Below are positions 35,097 to 42,851 of a stretch of 64,000 nucleotides of DNA, piece by piece. Source of the DNA: VMDJ01 sp038146785 (lineage in GTDB: Bacteria > Pseudomonadota > Gammaproteobacteria > Chromatiales > Chromatiaceae). The position numbers were made by a program, and so were the translations under genes. Below the pieces are notes generated by a model. It made no database searches and was not told the DNA's origin. It saw nothing but the letters and a program-made list of their open reading frames with translations. Location of the stretch: positions 62,001-126,000 of the forward strand of contig JAYQSI010000016.1 of NCBI GenBank assembly GCA_038146785.1, read 5' to 3'. Numbering within the stretch: the first letter of the stretch is position 1; the number at the start of each line of letters is the position of its first letter.

Positions 35097-36707
35097 TTAA
35101 AAGCCATTCACAATCGGATAACGGCGGTCTCGACCATAAGCCCGCTGAGTGATCTTCACCCCCGGCGCTGACTGGCGGCGCTTGTACTCATTCAAATCGA
35201 TCAGGCGCGCAATGCGCTCCACCTCAGCCTGATCAAAGCCCGTCTCCGCCACAATCTTTTCAACACACTGATCAAGCTCCACGTAGCGCTCAATGATGGC
35301 ATCAAGCACCTCGTAATCCGGCAAGCTATCCGAGTCTTTTTGATCCGGACGCAGCTCAGCGGATGGCGGACGAGTAATCACGCGATCCGGGATGATCTCG
35401 CCATCACGATTAATCCAACGCGCCAGACGATAAACAAGCAGCTTGGGCACATCTTTCAGCGGCGCAAAACCACCATTCATATCGCCATATAAGGTGGCAT
35501 AGCCAACCGACATCTCACTCTTATTACCGGTGGTCAGCAGCATACGGCCACGCTTATTACTGATCGCCATCAGCAACACACCGCGACAACGCGCCTGAAT
35601 ATTCTCTTCGGTCACATCTGCAGGCAGGCCATCAAACGAATCAGAGAGCATCTCTAAAAAGGCATTGAAGGCAGGCTCAATTGGAATCGTCTGATAAGCG
35701 ACATGCTGCGTTTTTGCCTGCTCGGCGGCATCCTCATTACTCATATCCGAGGTATAGCGCGATGGCATCAAGACCACCTCTAAATTCTCAGCACCTAGCG
35801 CATCAACAGCAATCGCCAAGGTCACCGCTGAATCGATACCACCGGATAAACCGAGCACCGCGCCTTTAAAGCCATTCTTGGTCACATAATCACGAACACC
35901 CTGAACTAAGGCACCGTATATCTCAGCCTCATCACTTAATGGTTCAGCAATCTCTTGTTTAATCGGCTGTGCTTGATCATCTAGCTCAACAATCGCGACC
36001 TGCTCAGCAAATTGCTGGCAACGCAGCTGCACATCGCCTAAAGCGTTTACCGCAAACGATCCGCCATCAAATACCAACTCATCTTGGCCACCGACTTGAT
36101 TGGCATACAACATCGATACCGAATGCTCACGGCATAGCTCAACCACCGCGCGTTCACGCTCACGCGTCTTGCCACTATTAAATGGAGAAGCATTTAGATT
36201 CAGCACCACATGCGCACCCGCACCGGCCAAATCAGCGACAGGGGCATCAAACCAAACATCCTCACAGATCGCTAAGCCAAAGCTCACGCCAGACTGCTCG
36301 AAGACCACCGCATCATCACCGGCAGCAAAATAACGCTTCTCATCAAACACGCTGTAGTTGGGTAGCTCACGCTTGTGGTACTCAGCAATCACAGCACCAT
36401 CTCGTAAAACCACCGCAGCATTAAATCGCTGCCCTTCACGCATCAATGGCAAACCCAGCACAACCGTAATACCGGCACACTGTTTCGCAACAAGAGCTAA
36501 AGCGGCATCTACACGACGCTGACACTCATCACGCAACAAAAGATCTTCAGGCGGATAACCGGTGAGCGCTAGCTCGGTGAACAAAGCCAACTCAACGCCC
36601 TGCTCACGCAGCTCACACGCGGTCTCGATAATGCGCTGAGCATTACCTTCGATATCACCGACGAGGAAGTTAAGTTGAGCAAGCGCTAACCGCATGAAAG
36701 GCGCCAA
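35097..36707 (-). CDS. nadE: Glutamine-dependent NAD+ synthetase
   Basis: Last step of NAD synthesis, amidating nicotinic acid adenine dinucleotide. The 536-aa protein has an N-terminal nitrilase-type glutaminase domain with the Glu-Lys-Cys triad (FTELALTGYPPEDLL, YHKRELPNY, LAICEDVWF). The C-terminal synthetase domain has the P-loop LGLSGGIDSAVTLAI and later TTGNKSEMSVGYATLYGDM. This is the compact two-domain form common in proteobacteria. It is followed by glnB in the same direction. Confidence 0.95.
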   Translation of the reverse strand: MAPFMRLALAQLNFLVGDIEGNAQRIIETACELREQGVELALFTELALTGYPPEDLLLRDECQRRVDAALALVAKQCAGITVVLGLPLMREGQRFNAAVVLRDGAVIAEYHKRELPNYSVFDEKRYFAAGDDAVVFEQSGVSFGLAICEDVWFDAPVADLAGAGAHVVLNLNASPFNSGKTRERERAVVELCREHSVSMLYANQVGGQDELVFDGGSFAVNALGDVQLRCQQFAEQVAIVELDDQAQPIKQEIAEPLSDEAEIYGALVQGVRDYVTKNGFKGAVLGLSGGIDSAVTLAIAVDALGAENLEVVLMPSRYTSDMSNEDAAEQAKTQHVAYQTIPIEPAFNAFLEMLSDSFDGLPADVTEENIQARCRGVLLMAISNKRGRMLLTTGNKSEMSVGYATLYGDMNGGFAPLKDVPKLLVYRLARWINRDGEIIPDRVITRPPSAELRPDQKDSDSLPDYEVLDAIIERYVELDQCVEKIVAETGFDQAEVERIARLIDLNEYKRRQSAPGVKITQRAYGRDRRYPIVNGF

Positions 36708-36732
36708 TAGATTAAGAAAAGATGCGGTTATT

Positions 36733-36763
36733 CTACCTGCTGCCGCATGGCGACAACAGGTAG
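36733..36763 (-). terminator. Weak hairpin downstream of sucD
   Basis: CTACCTG and CAGGTAG can pair (7 bp, 17-nt loop) 13 nt past the sucD stop, but no T run follows on the minus strand. It is a possible factor-dependent end or mRNA-stabilising stem. Confidence 0.3.
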
Positions 36764-36775
36764 CAACTCAAGGGA

Positions 36776-37645
36776 TTAAGACATCAAAGAGGCCATCGCC
36801 TCGCCAATATCCGCTGGGGAACGTACGGTTTTGACACCCGCTGCTTCAAGCGCGGCGAATTTACCTTCCGCCGTACCCTTACCACCGCTGACAATCGCGC
36901 CAGCATGGCCCATTCGCTTACCAGAAGGTGCTGTTACACCTGCAATGTAAGCCACCACAGGCTTAGTCACATGCGCTTTGATGTAATCAGCAGCCGCCTC
37001 TTCAGCCGTACCGCCGATCTCACCGACCATCACAATGCCTTCAGTTTGCGGATCGTTTTGGAACAGCTCCAAGCAATCCACAAAGCTCATGCCATGAATC
37101 GGATCACCACCAATACCGACACAGGTACTCTGACCTAAGCCCGCATTAGAGGTTTGATGAACCGCTTCATAGGTCAAGGTGCCAGAGCGCGACACAATGC
37201 CAATTTTGCCTTTCTGATGAATCACACCCGGCATGATGCCGATCTTGCATTCACCCGGAGTGATAACACCTGGGCAGTTAGGACCAATCAATCGTGCATC
37301 GCTATCTTTTAACGCTGCATTCACCTTCAGCATATCCATCACCGGAATACCTTCAGTGATACACACGATCACTTTGATACCGGCATCATTCGCTTCCAAG
37401 ATCGCATCGGCAGCAAAAGCTGCTGGCACGTAAATCATGGTCGCTTCTGCGCCAGTCGCTTTCACTGCATCGTGAACTGTATTGAATACCGGTAAGCCAA
37501 GGTGCGTTTGACCGCCCTTACCTGGCGTTACGCCACCTACCATATTGGTACCGTAAGCAATCGCTTGCTCTGAGTGGAAGGTGCCCTGCTGACCAGTAAA
37601 ACCTTGGCAGATCACTTTGGTATCTTTATTAATCAAAATACTCAT
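36776..37645 (-). CDS. sucD: Succinyl-CoA synthetase alpha subunit
   Basis: The alpha subunit of the TCA-cycle enzyme, 289 aa. It binds CoA (FTGQQGTFHSEQAI) and carries the phosphorylated His in GKRMGHAGAIVSGG. VGEIGGTAEEEAA-like sequence (VGEIGGTAEEAAADYI) and GPNCPGVITPGECKIGIMPG are typical. Its start overlaps the sucC stop (ATGA). sucAB and lpd are not adjacent, so sucCD is a separate unit here. Confidence 0.96.
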   Translation of the reverse strand: MSILINKDTKVICQGFTGQQGTFHSEQAIAYGTNMVGGVTPGKGGQTHLGLPVFNTVHDAVKATGAEATMIYVPAAFAADAILEANDAGIKVIVCITEGIPVMDMLKVNAALKDSDARLIGPNCPGVITPGECKIGIMPGVIHQKGKIGIVSRSGTLTYEAVHQTSNAGLGQSTCVGIGGDPIHGMSFVDCLELFQNDPQTEGIVMVGEIGGTAEEAAADYIKAHVTKPVVAYIAGVTAPSGKRMGHAGAIVSGGKGTAEGKFAALEAAGVKTVRSPADIGEAMASLMS

Positions 37646-38803
37646 TTCGCAGCCTCCACCACTTTTTGCGCGGCTTCAGTCAAACCGGCTGCAGCAATCA
37701 AATTCAAACCACTACTCGAAAGCATCTCGCGACCCTTCTCAGCATTGGTGCCTTCAAGACGAACCACCACAGGCACTTCTAAGCCAAGCTCTTTCACAGC
37801 CGTGATGATGCCTTCTGCAATCAAATCACAGCGCACAATGCCGCCGAAGATATTGACGAGTACCGCTTTTACCTTGTCATCCGACAAGATGATTTTGAAC
37901 GCCTCAGCAACACGAGCCGCTGTTGTACCGCCACCAACATCCAAGAAGTTAGCTGGCAGCCCGCCATGCAGTTTCACCACATCCATCGTGGCCATCGCAA
38001 GACCAGCACCGTTAACCATGCAGCCAATGTTGCCGTCTAAGGTAATGTAGTTAAGGTCGTGCTCAGCGGCTGCTGCTTCACGCGCATCTTCTTGTGAGAT
38101 ATCACGCATCTCGAGTAGATCGGCATGACGATAGAGCGCATTGCTATCCAGATTAATCTTGGCATCCAGTGCGACTAAATTACCCTCACCATTCACGATA
38201 AGCGGATTGATCTCAACCAAGCTGCAATCTTCTTTTTCAAACAGCGTAACCAAACCTGAAAGCAGCTTAGCGAACTGCTTCATCTGATCGCCTTCTAGCC
38301 CTAAGCCAAAGCCGAGCTGACGGCATTGATAACCTTGTAAGCCAGCCGCAGGATCAATGGTCGTGGTGAGAATCTTTTCTGGTGTCTCTTCAGCCACCTC
38401 TTCGATATTCATGCCGCCCGCTTGTGACGCCATGATCAAGAATTTTTCGCGTCTCGCGATCAACCAGCACCGAAAGATACAACTCACGCTGAATATCACT
38501 TGGCTCTTCCACCAAGATAAAGCTCACCGGCAAACCCGCTTCACCAGTTTGTTTGGTGACTAAGCGGTTGCTCAACATGCGGCCCGCTTCGGTAGCGACT
38601 TCATCAGCTGAGGTCGCAACTACCACGCCACCCGCTTTACCGCGACCACCGGTGTGCGCTTGTGCTTTAACGACCCAACGGCCACCACCCATTTCATTCG
38701 CCGCATCGCGAGCTTCATCAGCGGTTTCTACAGCAATACCATGGGGTACCGGGATCTTGTATCCGGCAAACAGTCTTTTGGACTGGAACTCGTGCAAATT
38801 CAC
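37642..38803 (-). CDS. sucC: Succinyl-CoA synthetase beta subunit, with an internal +1 shift
   Basis: The nucleotide-binding beta subunit. It starts at GTG 38803 (MNLHEFQSKRLFAGY), with AAGGAAG as the ribosome-binding site. An ATP-grasp domain fills the first two thirds, and SLVEINPLIV and DVGGGTTAARVAEAFKII mark the C-terminal part. One frame stops at 137 aa. Skipping one base after CTT at codon 122 joins DRETRKIL to IMASQAGGMNIEEVAEE and gives 386 aa (E. coli 388). Without the shift, the product lacks most of the ATP-grasp and subunit-contact regions. Confidence 0.93.
38434..38440 (-). other. +1 frameshift site in sucC: CTT-GAT-C
   Basis: Zero frame AAA ATT CTT GAT CAT; the conserved continuation is CTT, skip G, ATC ATG GCG. 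TTG is the +1-frame Leu codon. The zero frame stops 15 codons later. Confidence 0.8.
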
Positions 38804-39112
38804 GCCATCTTCCTTCTAGTGCTTGTTTTGTTGTTATGCGAAATGTCGCTAGTGTGACACAACATTTCCTCGCTGCAGCCTTTAGCTGACAGATGAACAG
38901 TAGCACTGATTTTTCGGCTTTTTCGGAAAATTGAAACTCCAAATACGAAACGCTTCAGGTTAGGCCCAAGTCCTCGATATATGGGGCTCAATAGGGATTA
39001 TTAGGCTATTGAATTAAATTCTTTCATCAAGACTTGCTGCCGGCGGCTTCATTGAAATGTTCTGGGGTGATATGTTGTTTGCCAAATACCTTATTTGGAT
39101 TGGCATTCACTG
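38804..39112. other. Divergent spacer between sucC and coaE
   Basis: 309 nt without a supportable gene. It should hold promoters for sucCD (leftward; TTGTGT, 18 nt, CATAAC on the minus strand is a weak candidate) and coaE (rightward). A 6-bp inverted repeat CCAAAT-ACCTT-ATTTGG lies at 39082-39098, ending 14 nt before the coaE ATG. Confidence 0.5.
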
Positions 39113-39706
39113 ATGTTTACCGTAGTGATGACCGGCGGAATTGCTAGCGGCAAGACCTCGGCATCTGATCTTTTTGCCTTATATGGCGTACCGATTCTGG
39201 ATACCGATCTCGCGGCACGCGCGGTCGTTGAGCCAGGACAACCTGCACTCGATGAAATTAAGGCAAGCTTTGGCGATTCGGTCATCACCGCTTCTGGCGA
39301 ACTCAACCGAGCTGCACTCAGAGAGATTATCTTTGAGCATCCAGAAAAACGTCGTGAACTCGAAGCCATCTTGCATCCAAAAATCCGAGCTCATATTAAT
39401 GCGCTAAAAGATCAGCTTGATGCGCCTTACTGCATCATCGTGGTACCGCTCTTTTTAGAATCAGGAAGGGGCTATGAAGCTGATCGCCTACTCGTGATTG
39501 ATGTCCCAATTGAGGTTCAGCGAGAACGCCTAGCGCAACGAGATGGCACCACACCGGAGCAGATCGAACAAATCCTGAATTCGCAGGCGACTCGTGAAGA
39601 GCGACTTTCTGCTGCTGATGATGTGATTGATAACACCGCCAGCCCTGATGACTTGGCAGCACGAGTGGCCGAGCTGCATCAGCAGTATCTGTCTCAGGCG
39701 GGATAA
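39113..39706 (+). CDS. coaE: Dephospho-CoA kinase
   Basis: Last enzyme of coenzyme A synthesis. From ATG 39113 the protein is 197 aa with P-loop TGGIASGKTS near the N-terminus, the DTDLAARAVVEPGQPAL substrate region, and VPLFLESG and RLAQRDGTT segments (lid and Arg). A TTG 18 nt upstream is in frame but not needed. It starts the conserved coaE-zapD-yacG run; the usual upstream pilBCD genes are absent. Confidence 0.94.
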   Translation: MFTVVMTGGIASGKTSASDLFALYGVPILDTDLAARAVVEPGQPALDEIKASFGDSVITASGELNRAALREIIFEHPEKRRELEAILHPKIRAHINALKDQLDAPYCIIVVPLFLESGRGYEADRLLVIDVPIEVQRERLAQRDGTTPEQIEQILNSQATREERLSAADDVIDNTASPDDLAARVAELHQQYLSQAG

Positions 39707-39746
39707 CCCATCTTTACCCTCACCGCTCAACACGCGACAATGCAGC

Positions 39747-40514
39747 ATGTCTGAGCTGATCACCTTTGAACAACCGCTGAATGAGAAAAGCCGCACCTTG
39801 CTGCGTCTTTCGCATTTGTTTGAGCAGCTCGATTTCTTCACCAGCAAAGCGGGCGAATGGAATGTTCGCGGCAGCTTGCAAGCCCTTCTCGATATCACTG
39901 CGGTGCTCACCCGTGGCGATCTAAAAACTGAAATCGTTAAAGAGCTCGATCGTTTTCGGATCTTCTTTGAGCGCCTGAAGTCATCTAGCGATGTTGATAT
40001 GAATCGCTTGCAGCATGTTCTGCAAAATATTGAATACGCGCGCAAGTCACTGAAGAACATCTCAGGCGCACTTGGGCAGAATCTTCGCCAAGATGAATTC
40101 CTCAGCGCTGTATTGCAACGCTCTACGATCCCGGGCGGCACCTTTGATTTTGATATCCCTCAACTGCATTACTGGTTGAATCAATCACATAGCGATCAGT
40201 TGCTGCAGATGGATGATTGGCGTAATGAGATTGGCCCAGTACAAGATGCTGTTGAGTTGCTGCTCGGCATGATTCGCGAAAGCACCGTATCGAAACACTG
40301 TGTTGCTGAACGCGGCTTTTACAACCAAACACTCAGCAGCGATAGCTCATCTCAACTTGTGCAAATCAAAGTGGCTAAAGATGAAAATGTGTTCTGTGAA
40401 ATTAGCGGTGGCAAGCAACGCTTCACCCTGCGCTTTATTGAGGTTTCAGCATTAGGTCATGGAAAACCGACTGAGCGTGACATTCCGTTTGAGCTGAAGG
40501 TTTGTCAGCTATGA
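39747..40514 (+). CDS. zapD: Z-ring associated protein ZapD
   Basis: Cytoplasmic protein that bundles FtsZ filaments. The protein is 255 aa from ATG 39747 and begins ITFEQPLNEKSRTLLRLSHL, strongly conserved in the family; DLPQLHYW-like (FDIPQLHYWL) and the FELKVC end also match. The frame is open further upstream through the end of coaE, but those residues are unrelated to the family. It overlaps yacG by 4 nt. ftsZ, its partner gene, lies 8 kb away in the window. Confidence 0.93.
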   Translation: MSELITFEQPLNEKSRTLLRLSHLFEQLDFFTSKAGEWNVRGSLQALLDITAVLTRGDLKTEIVKELDRFRIFFERLKSSSDVDMNRLQHVLQNIEYARKSLKNISGALGQNLRQDEFLSAVLQRSTIPGGTFDFDIPQLHYWLNQSHSDQLLQMDDWRNEIGPVQDAVELLLGMIRESTVSKHCVAERGFYNQTLSSDSSSQLVQIKVAKDENVFCEISGGKQRFTLRFIEVSALGHGKPTERDIPFELKVCQL

Positions 40515-40702
40515 AGAAAGCCAAAACCGTTAGCTGCCCGACCTGTAATGCCGATGTCGTTTGGTCTGAAGACTCACCTTATCGCCCTTTTTGCAGCAAG
40601 CGTTGTCGCTTGATTGATTTAGGTGAATGGTTGGATGAAGAAAAACGCATCCCAGGTGATCCACACTTCCCACCCGAAGACGACTCAAGCTCGCTTCATT
40701 AA
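40511..40702 (+). CDS. yacG: DNA gyrase inhibitor YacG
   Basis: A 63-aa zinc-finger protein that inhibits gyrase by binding GyrB in E. coli. The four zinc ligands are CPTC and the later CSKRC pattern (FCSKRCRLIDLGEW). The ATG at 40511 overlaps the zapD stop (ATGA). The acidic C-terminus is usual. It converges on and overlaps the Nudix-ThiE gene by 4 nt. Confidence 0.92.
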   Translation: MKKAKTVSCPTCNADVVWSEDSPYRPFCSKRCRLIDLGEWLDEEKRIPGDPHFPPEDDSSSLH

Positions 40703-41640
40703 GCGCTTCGCCAAAGCCCTCGAATTCCCGCAACACCTTGAGCGCCAGATTCAAGCGCTTTAGCTTCTTGCTCAGGTGACATGCCACCTAATGCGAACAC
40801 AGGTACATTCACCTTTTCAACTAAGCCCTTAAACACATCCCAACCCAAGGGTGTCGCATCTGGATGTGAACGTGTTGGCAGAACCGGCGATAACACACAA
40901 AAATCCACACCGAGCTTTTCTGCTTGCTGAAGATCTTTTTCGTTATGACAGGATGCAGACAGCATAACGACATCCTCAGGGCGTTCGCTAAGCTCATGCA
41001 ATTGACGACTATTGAGATGCCAAGAGGTTAACTGGTACTTTTTTTGATCATCAACCGAGGCATTCACCATGATGCTTGCGTCATAGTTAGCCGCTAATGC
41101 ATTTGCTTTAGCTAATGTCTCAGACCAGTCTTCTGCGTTTAAACCAAATAAACGCCACTGGAAAAGTCGCTCACCCTTCTCGAGGTTCACTTTTAGCTGA
41201 TCCAACACCTCTGCCGAAGAAAGATCTGGCGGTGTAATCAAATAACGCGCTGGTAATTTAAGTGCCTTAATAATTGGCTCATCTGCAGCTGGCATATCAT
41301 AGCGCTCCATCTCTTTAAGACTCACCCAAGCAAGTGGCTGCCCTTCTTTACCGACCGGCTCACCTTGCCAATCTGTCACCAAATACACATCGAGAAAGAT
41401 CTTTTTATCGCCATAGTCATGGCGCACTTGGATTAAAGGGCGAGAATGAATCTGAGTAATTCCTAACTCTTCATGCAGTTCACGCGACAAGGCATCAACC
41501 GCAGACTCATTTGCTTCGCATTTACCGCCAGGAAACTCCCAAAGACCGCCAAGATGCTTATCGACTGGTCGCTGTGCCAACAGGATATTTCCTTGCGCAT
41601 CACGCAAGACACCTGCCACCACATGAATCCAATCCGACAT
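40699..41640 (-). CDS. Nudix hydrolase (MutT-like) fused to a ThiE-like domain
   Basis: A 313-aa two-domain protein. Residues about 1-130 are a MutT-type Nudix domain with a full box GGKCEANESAVDALSRELHEEL, here split as GGKCEANESAVDALSREL and HEEL, expected to hydrolyse 8-oxo-dGTP. Residues about 135-313 resemble thiamine-phosphate synthase (ITPPDL, DFCVLSPVLPTRSHP, VFALGGMSPEQ). The fusion is a known arrangement in Pseudomonas next to argJ; whether the ThiE-like half is active is unclear. It lies just after argJ. Confidence 0.88.
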   Translation of the reverse strand: MSDWIHVVAGVLRDAQGNILLAQRPVDKHLGGLWEFPGGKCEANESAVDALSRELHEELGITQIHSRPLIQVRHDYGDKKIFLDVYLVTDWQGEPVGKEGQPLAWVSLKEMERYDMPAADEPIIKALKLPARYLITPPDLSSAEVLDQLKVNLEKGERLFQWRLFGLNAEDWSETLAKANALAANYDASIMVNASVDDQKKYQLTSWHLNSRQLHELSERPEDVVMLSASCHNEKDLQQAEKLGVDFCVLSPVLPTRSHPDATPLGWDVFKGLVEKVNVPVFALGGMSPEQEAKALESGAQGVAGIRGLWRSA

Positions 41641-41642
41641 CG

Positions 41643-42851
41643 TTACGAACGGTACTCCGCATTGATCTTGACGTAATCGTAAGAGAAGTCACAAGTCAGC
41701 ACTCTTGCAGCACCTTTGCCTTCATTCATGATCACACGGATCTCGAAAGCCTCTTTACTTAATACGCTTTGTCCCTGCTCTTCGGTATAGCTCGCTGCGC
41801 GACCACCGTCGCTAACAAGCAAAACATCATCAAGATAGATCTTGAGCGCATCAATATCGAGATGATCAATTGGCGCACGGCCGACTGCGGCTAAAACTCG
41901 ACCCCAGTTAGGGTCAGATGCAAACCAAGCAGTCTTACATAAAGGTGAATGCGCAACAGTGAACGCAACCGCTTTAGCTTCTGCATCATCTTTAGCGCCT
42001 TCGACTGCGATCTCAACTAGCTTAGTGGCACCCTCGCCATCACGCACGATTTCACGAGCCAAGTAGAACAAGACTTCGTTCAGCGCTGACTGGAAAGCTT
42101 CTTGATGGGCATCAGTGATCTCCACACCCGATGCACCACTTGCCAACAACACACACGCATCATTGGTTGATGTATCGCCATCGACGGTAATGCTGTTAAA
42201 CGAAGGATCAACACCTTTACTCAACATTGACTGCAGTCGCTTTTGATCGACTTTAGCATCCGTCGCCACATAACCGAGCATGGTCGCCATGTTCGGATGA
42301 ATCATGCCGGAACCTTTAGCGATACCGGTAATTGTGATTGTTTGACCATCAAGCTCAATCTGCTTTGAGCAAAACTTAGGGCGCGTATCAGTGGTCATGA
42401 TGGTGCGAGCTGCATCTTCCCAACCATCTTCACTCAAGCCTGACATCAAGCTCGGCATCGCCTGCTGGAAAGGCAAAATCGGTAAGTCTTGGCCAATCAC
42501 ACCGGTAGAAAAAGGCAGCACCTGACTCATAGGGCATCCCGCAAGTGCTGCGACTGTACGACACGTTTCGCGAGCGGCACGCATACCTTCATCACCGGTA
42601 CCAGCGTTTGCGTTACCTGAATTGATAATCAAATAACGCACTGGATCTTTAGCCAGATTCTCTTTGGCGACATGCACGGGCGCAGCACAGAATTTATTCT
42701 GAGTGAATACACCGGCAGCTGTGCCACCTTGAGCAAGCTCGATCAAACAAACATCTTTTCGATTTTTATAACGAATTCCAGCTGCAGCCGTAGCTAATCG
42801 AACACCTGATACCGGCAAGCCCACGCCTGCCATCAATTCGTTATTGCTCAT
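41643..42851 (-). CDS. argJ: Glutamate N-acetyltransferase / ornithine acetyltransferase
   Basis: Recycles the acetyl group in arginine synthesis. The 402-aa precursor self-cleaves before the Thr of GSGMIHPNMATMLGYV to give alpha and beta chains. TTDTRPK, NSITVDGDTSTND and the C-terminal NMNEGKGAAR-like (MNEGKGAARVLTCDFSYDYV) also match. It begins directly after the secA stop with no gap, suggesting co-transcription. Confidence 0.95.
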   Translation of the reverse strand: MSNNELMAGVGLPVSGVRLATAAAGIRYKNRKDVCLIELAQGGTAAGVFTQNKFCAAPVHVAKENLAKDPVRYLIINSGNANAGTGDEGMRAARETCRTVAALAGCPMSQVLPFSTGVIGQDLPILPFQQAMPSLMSGLSEDGWEDAARTIMTTDTRPKFCSKQIELDGQTITITGIAKGSGMIHPNMATMLGYVATDAKVDQKRLQSMLSKGVDPSFNSITVDGDTSTNDACVLLASGASGVEITDAHQEAFQSALNEVLFYLAREIVRDGEGATKLVEIAVEGAKDDAEAKAVAFTVAHSPLCKTAWFASDPNWGRVLAAVGRAPIDHLDIDALKIYLDDVLLVSDGGRAASYTEEQGQSVLSKEAFEIRVIMNEGKGAARVLTCDFSYDYVKINAEYRS

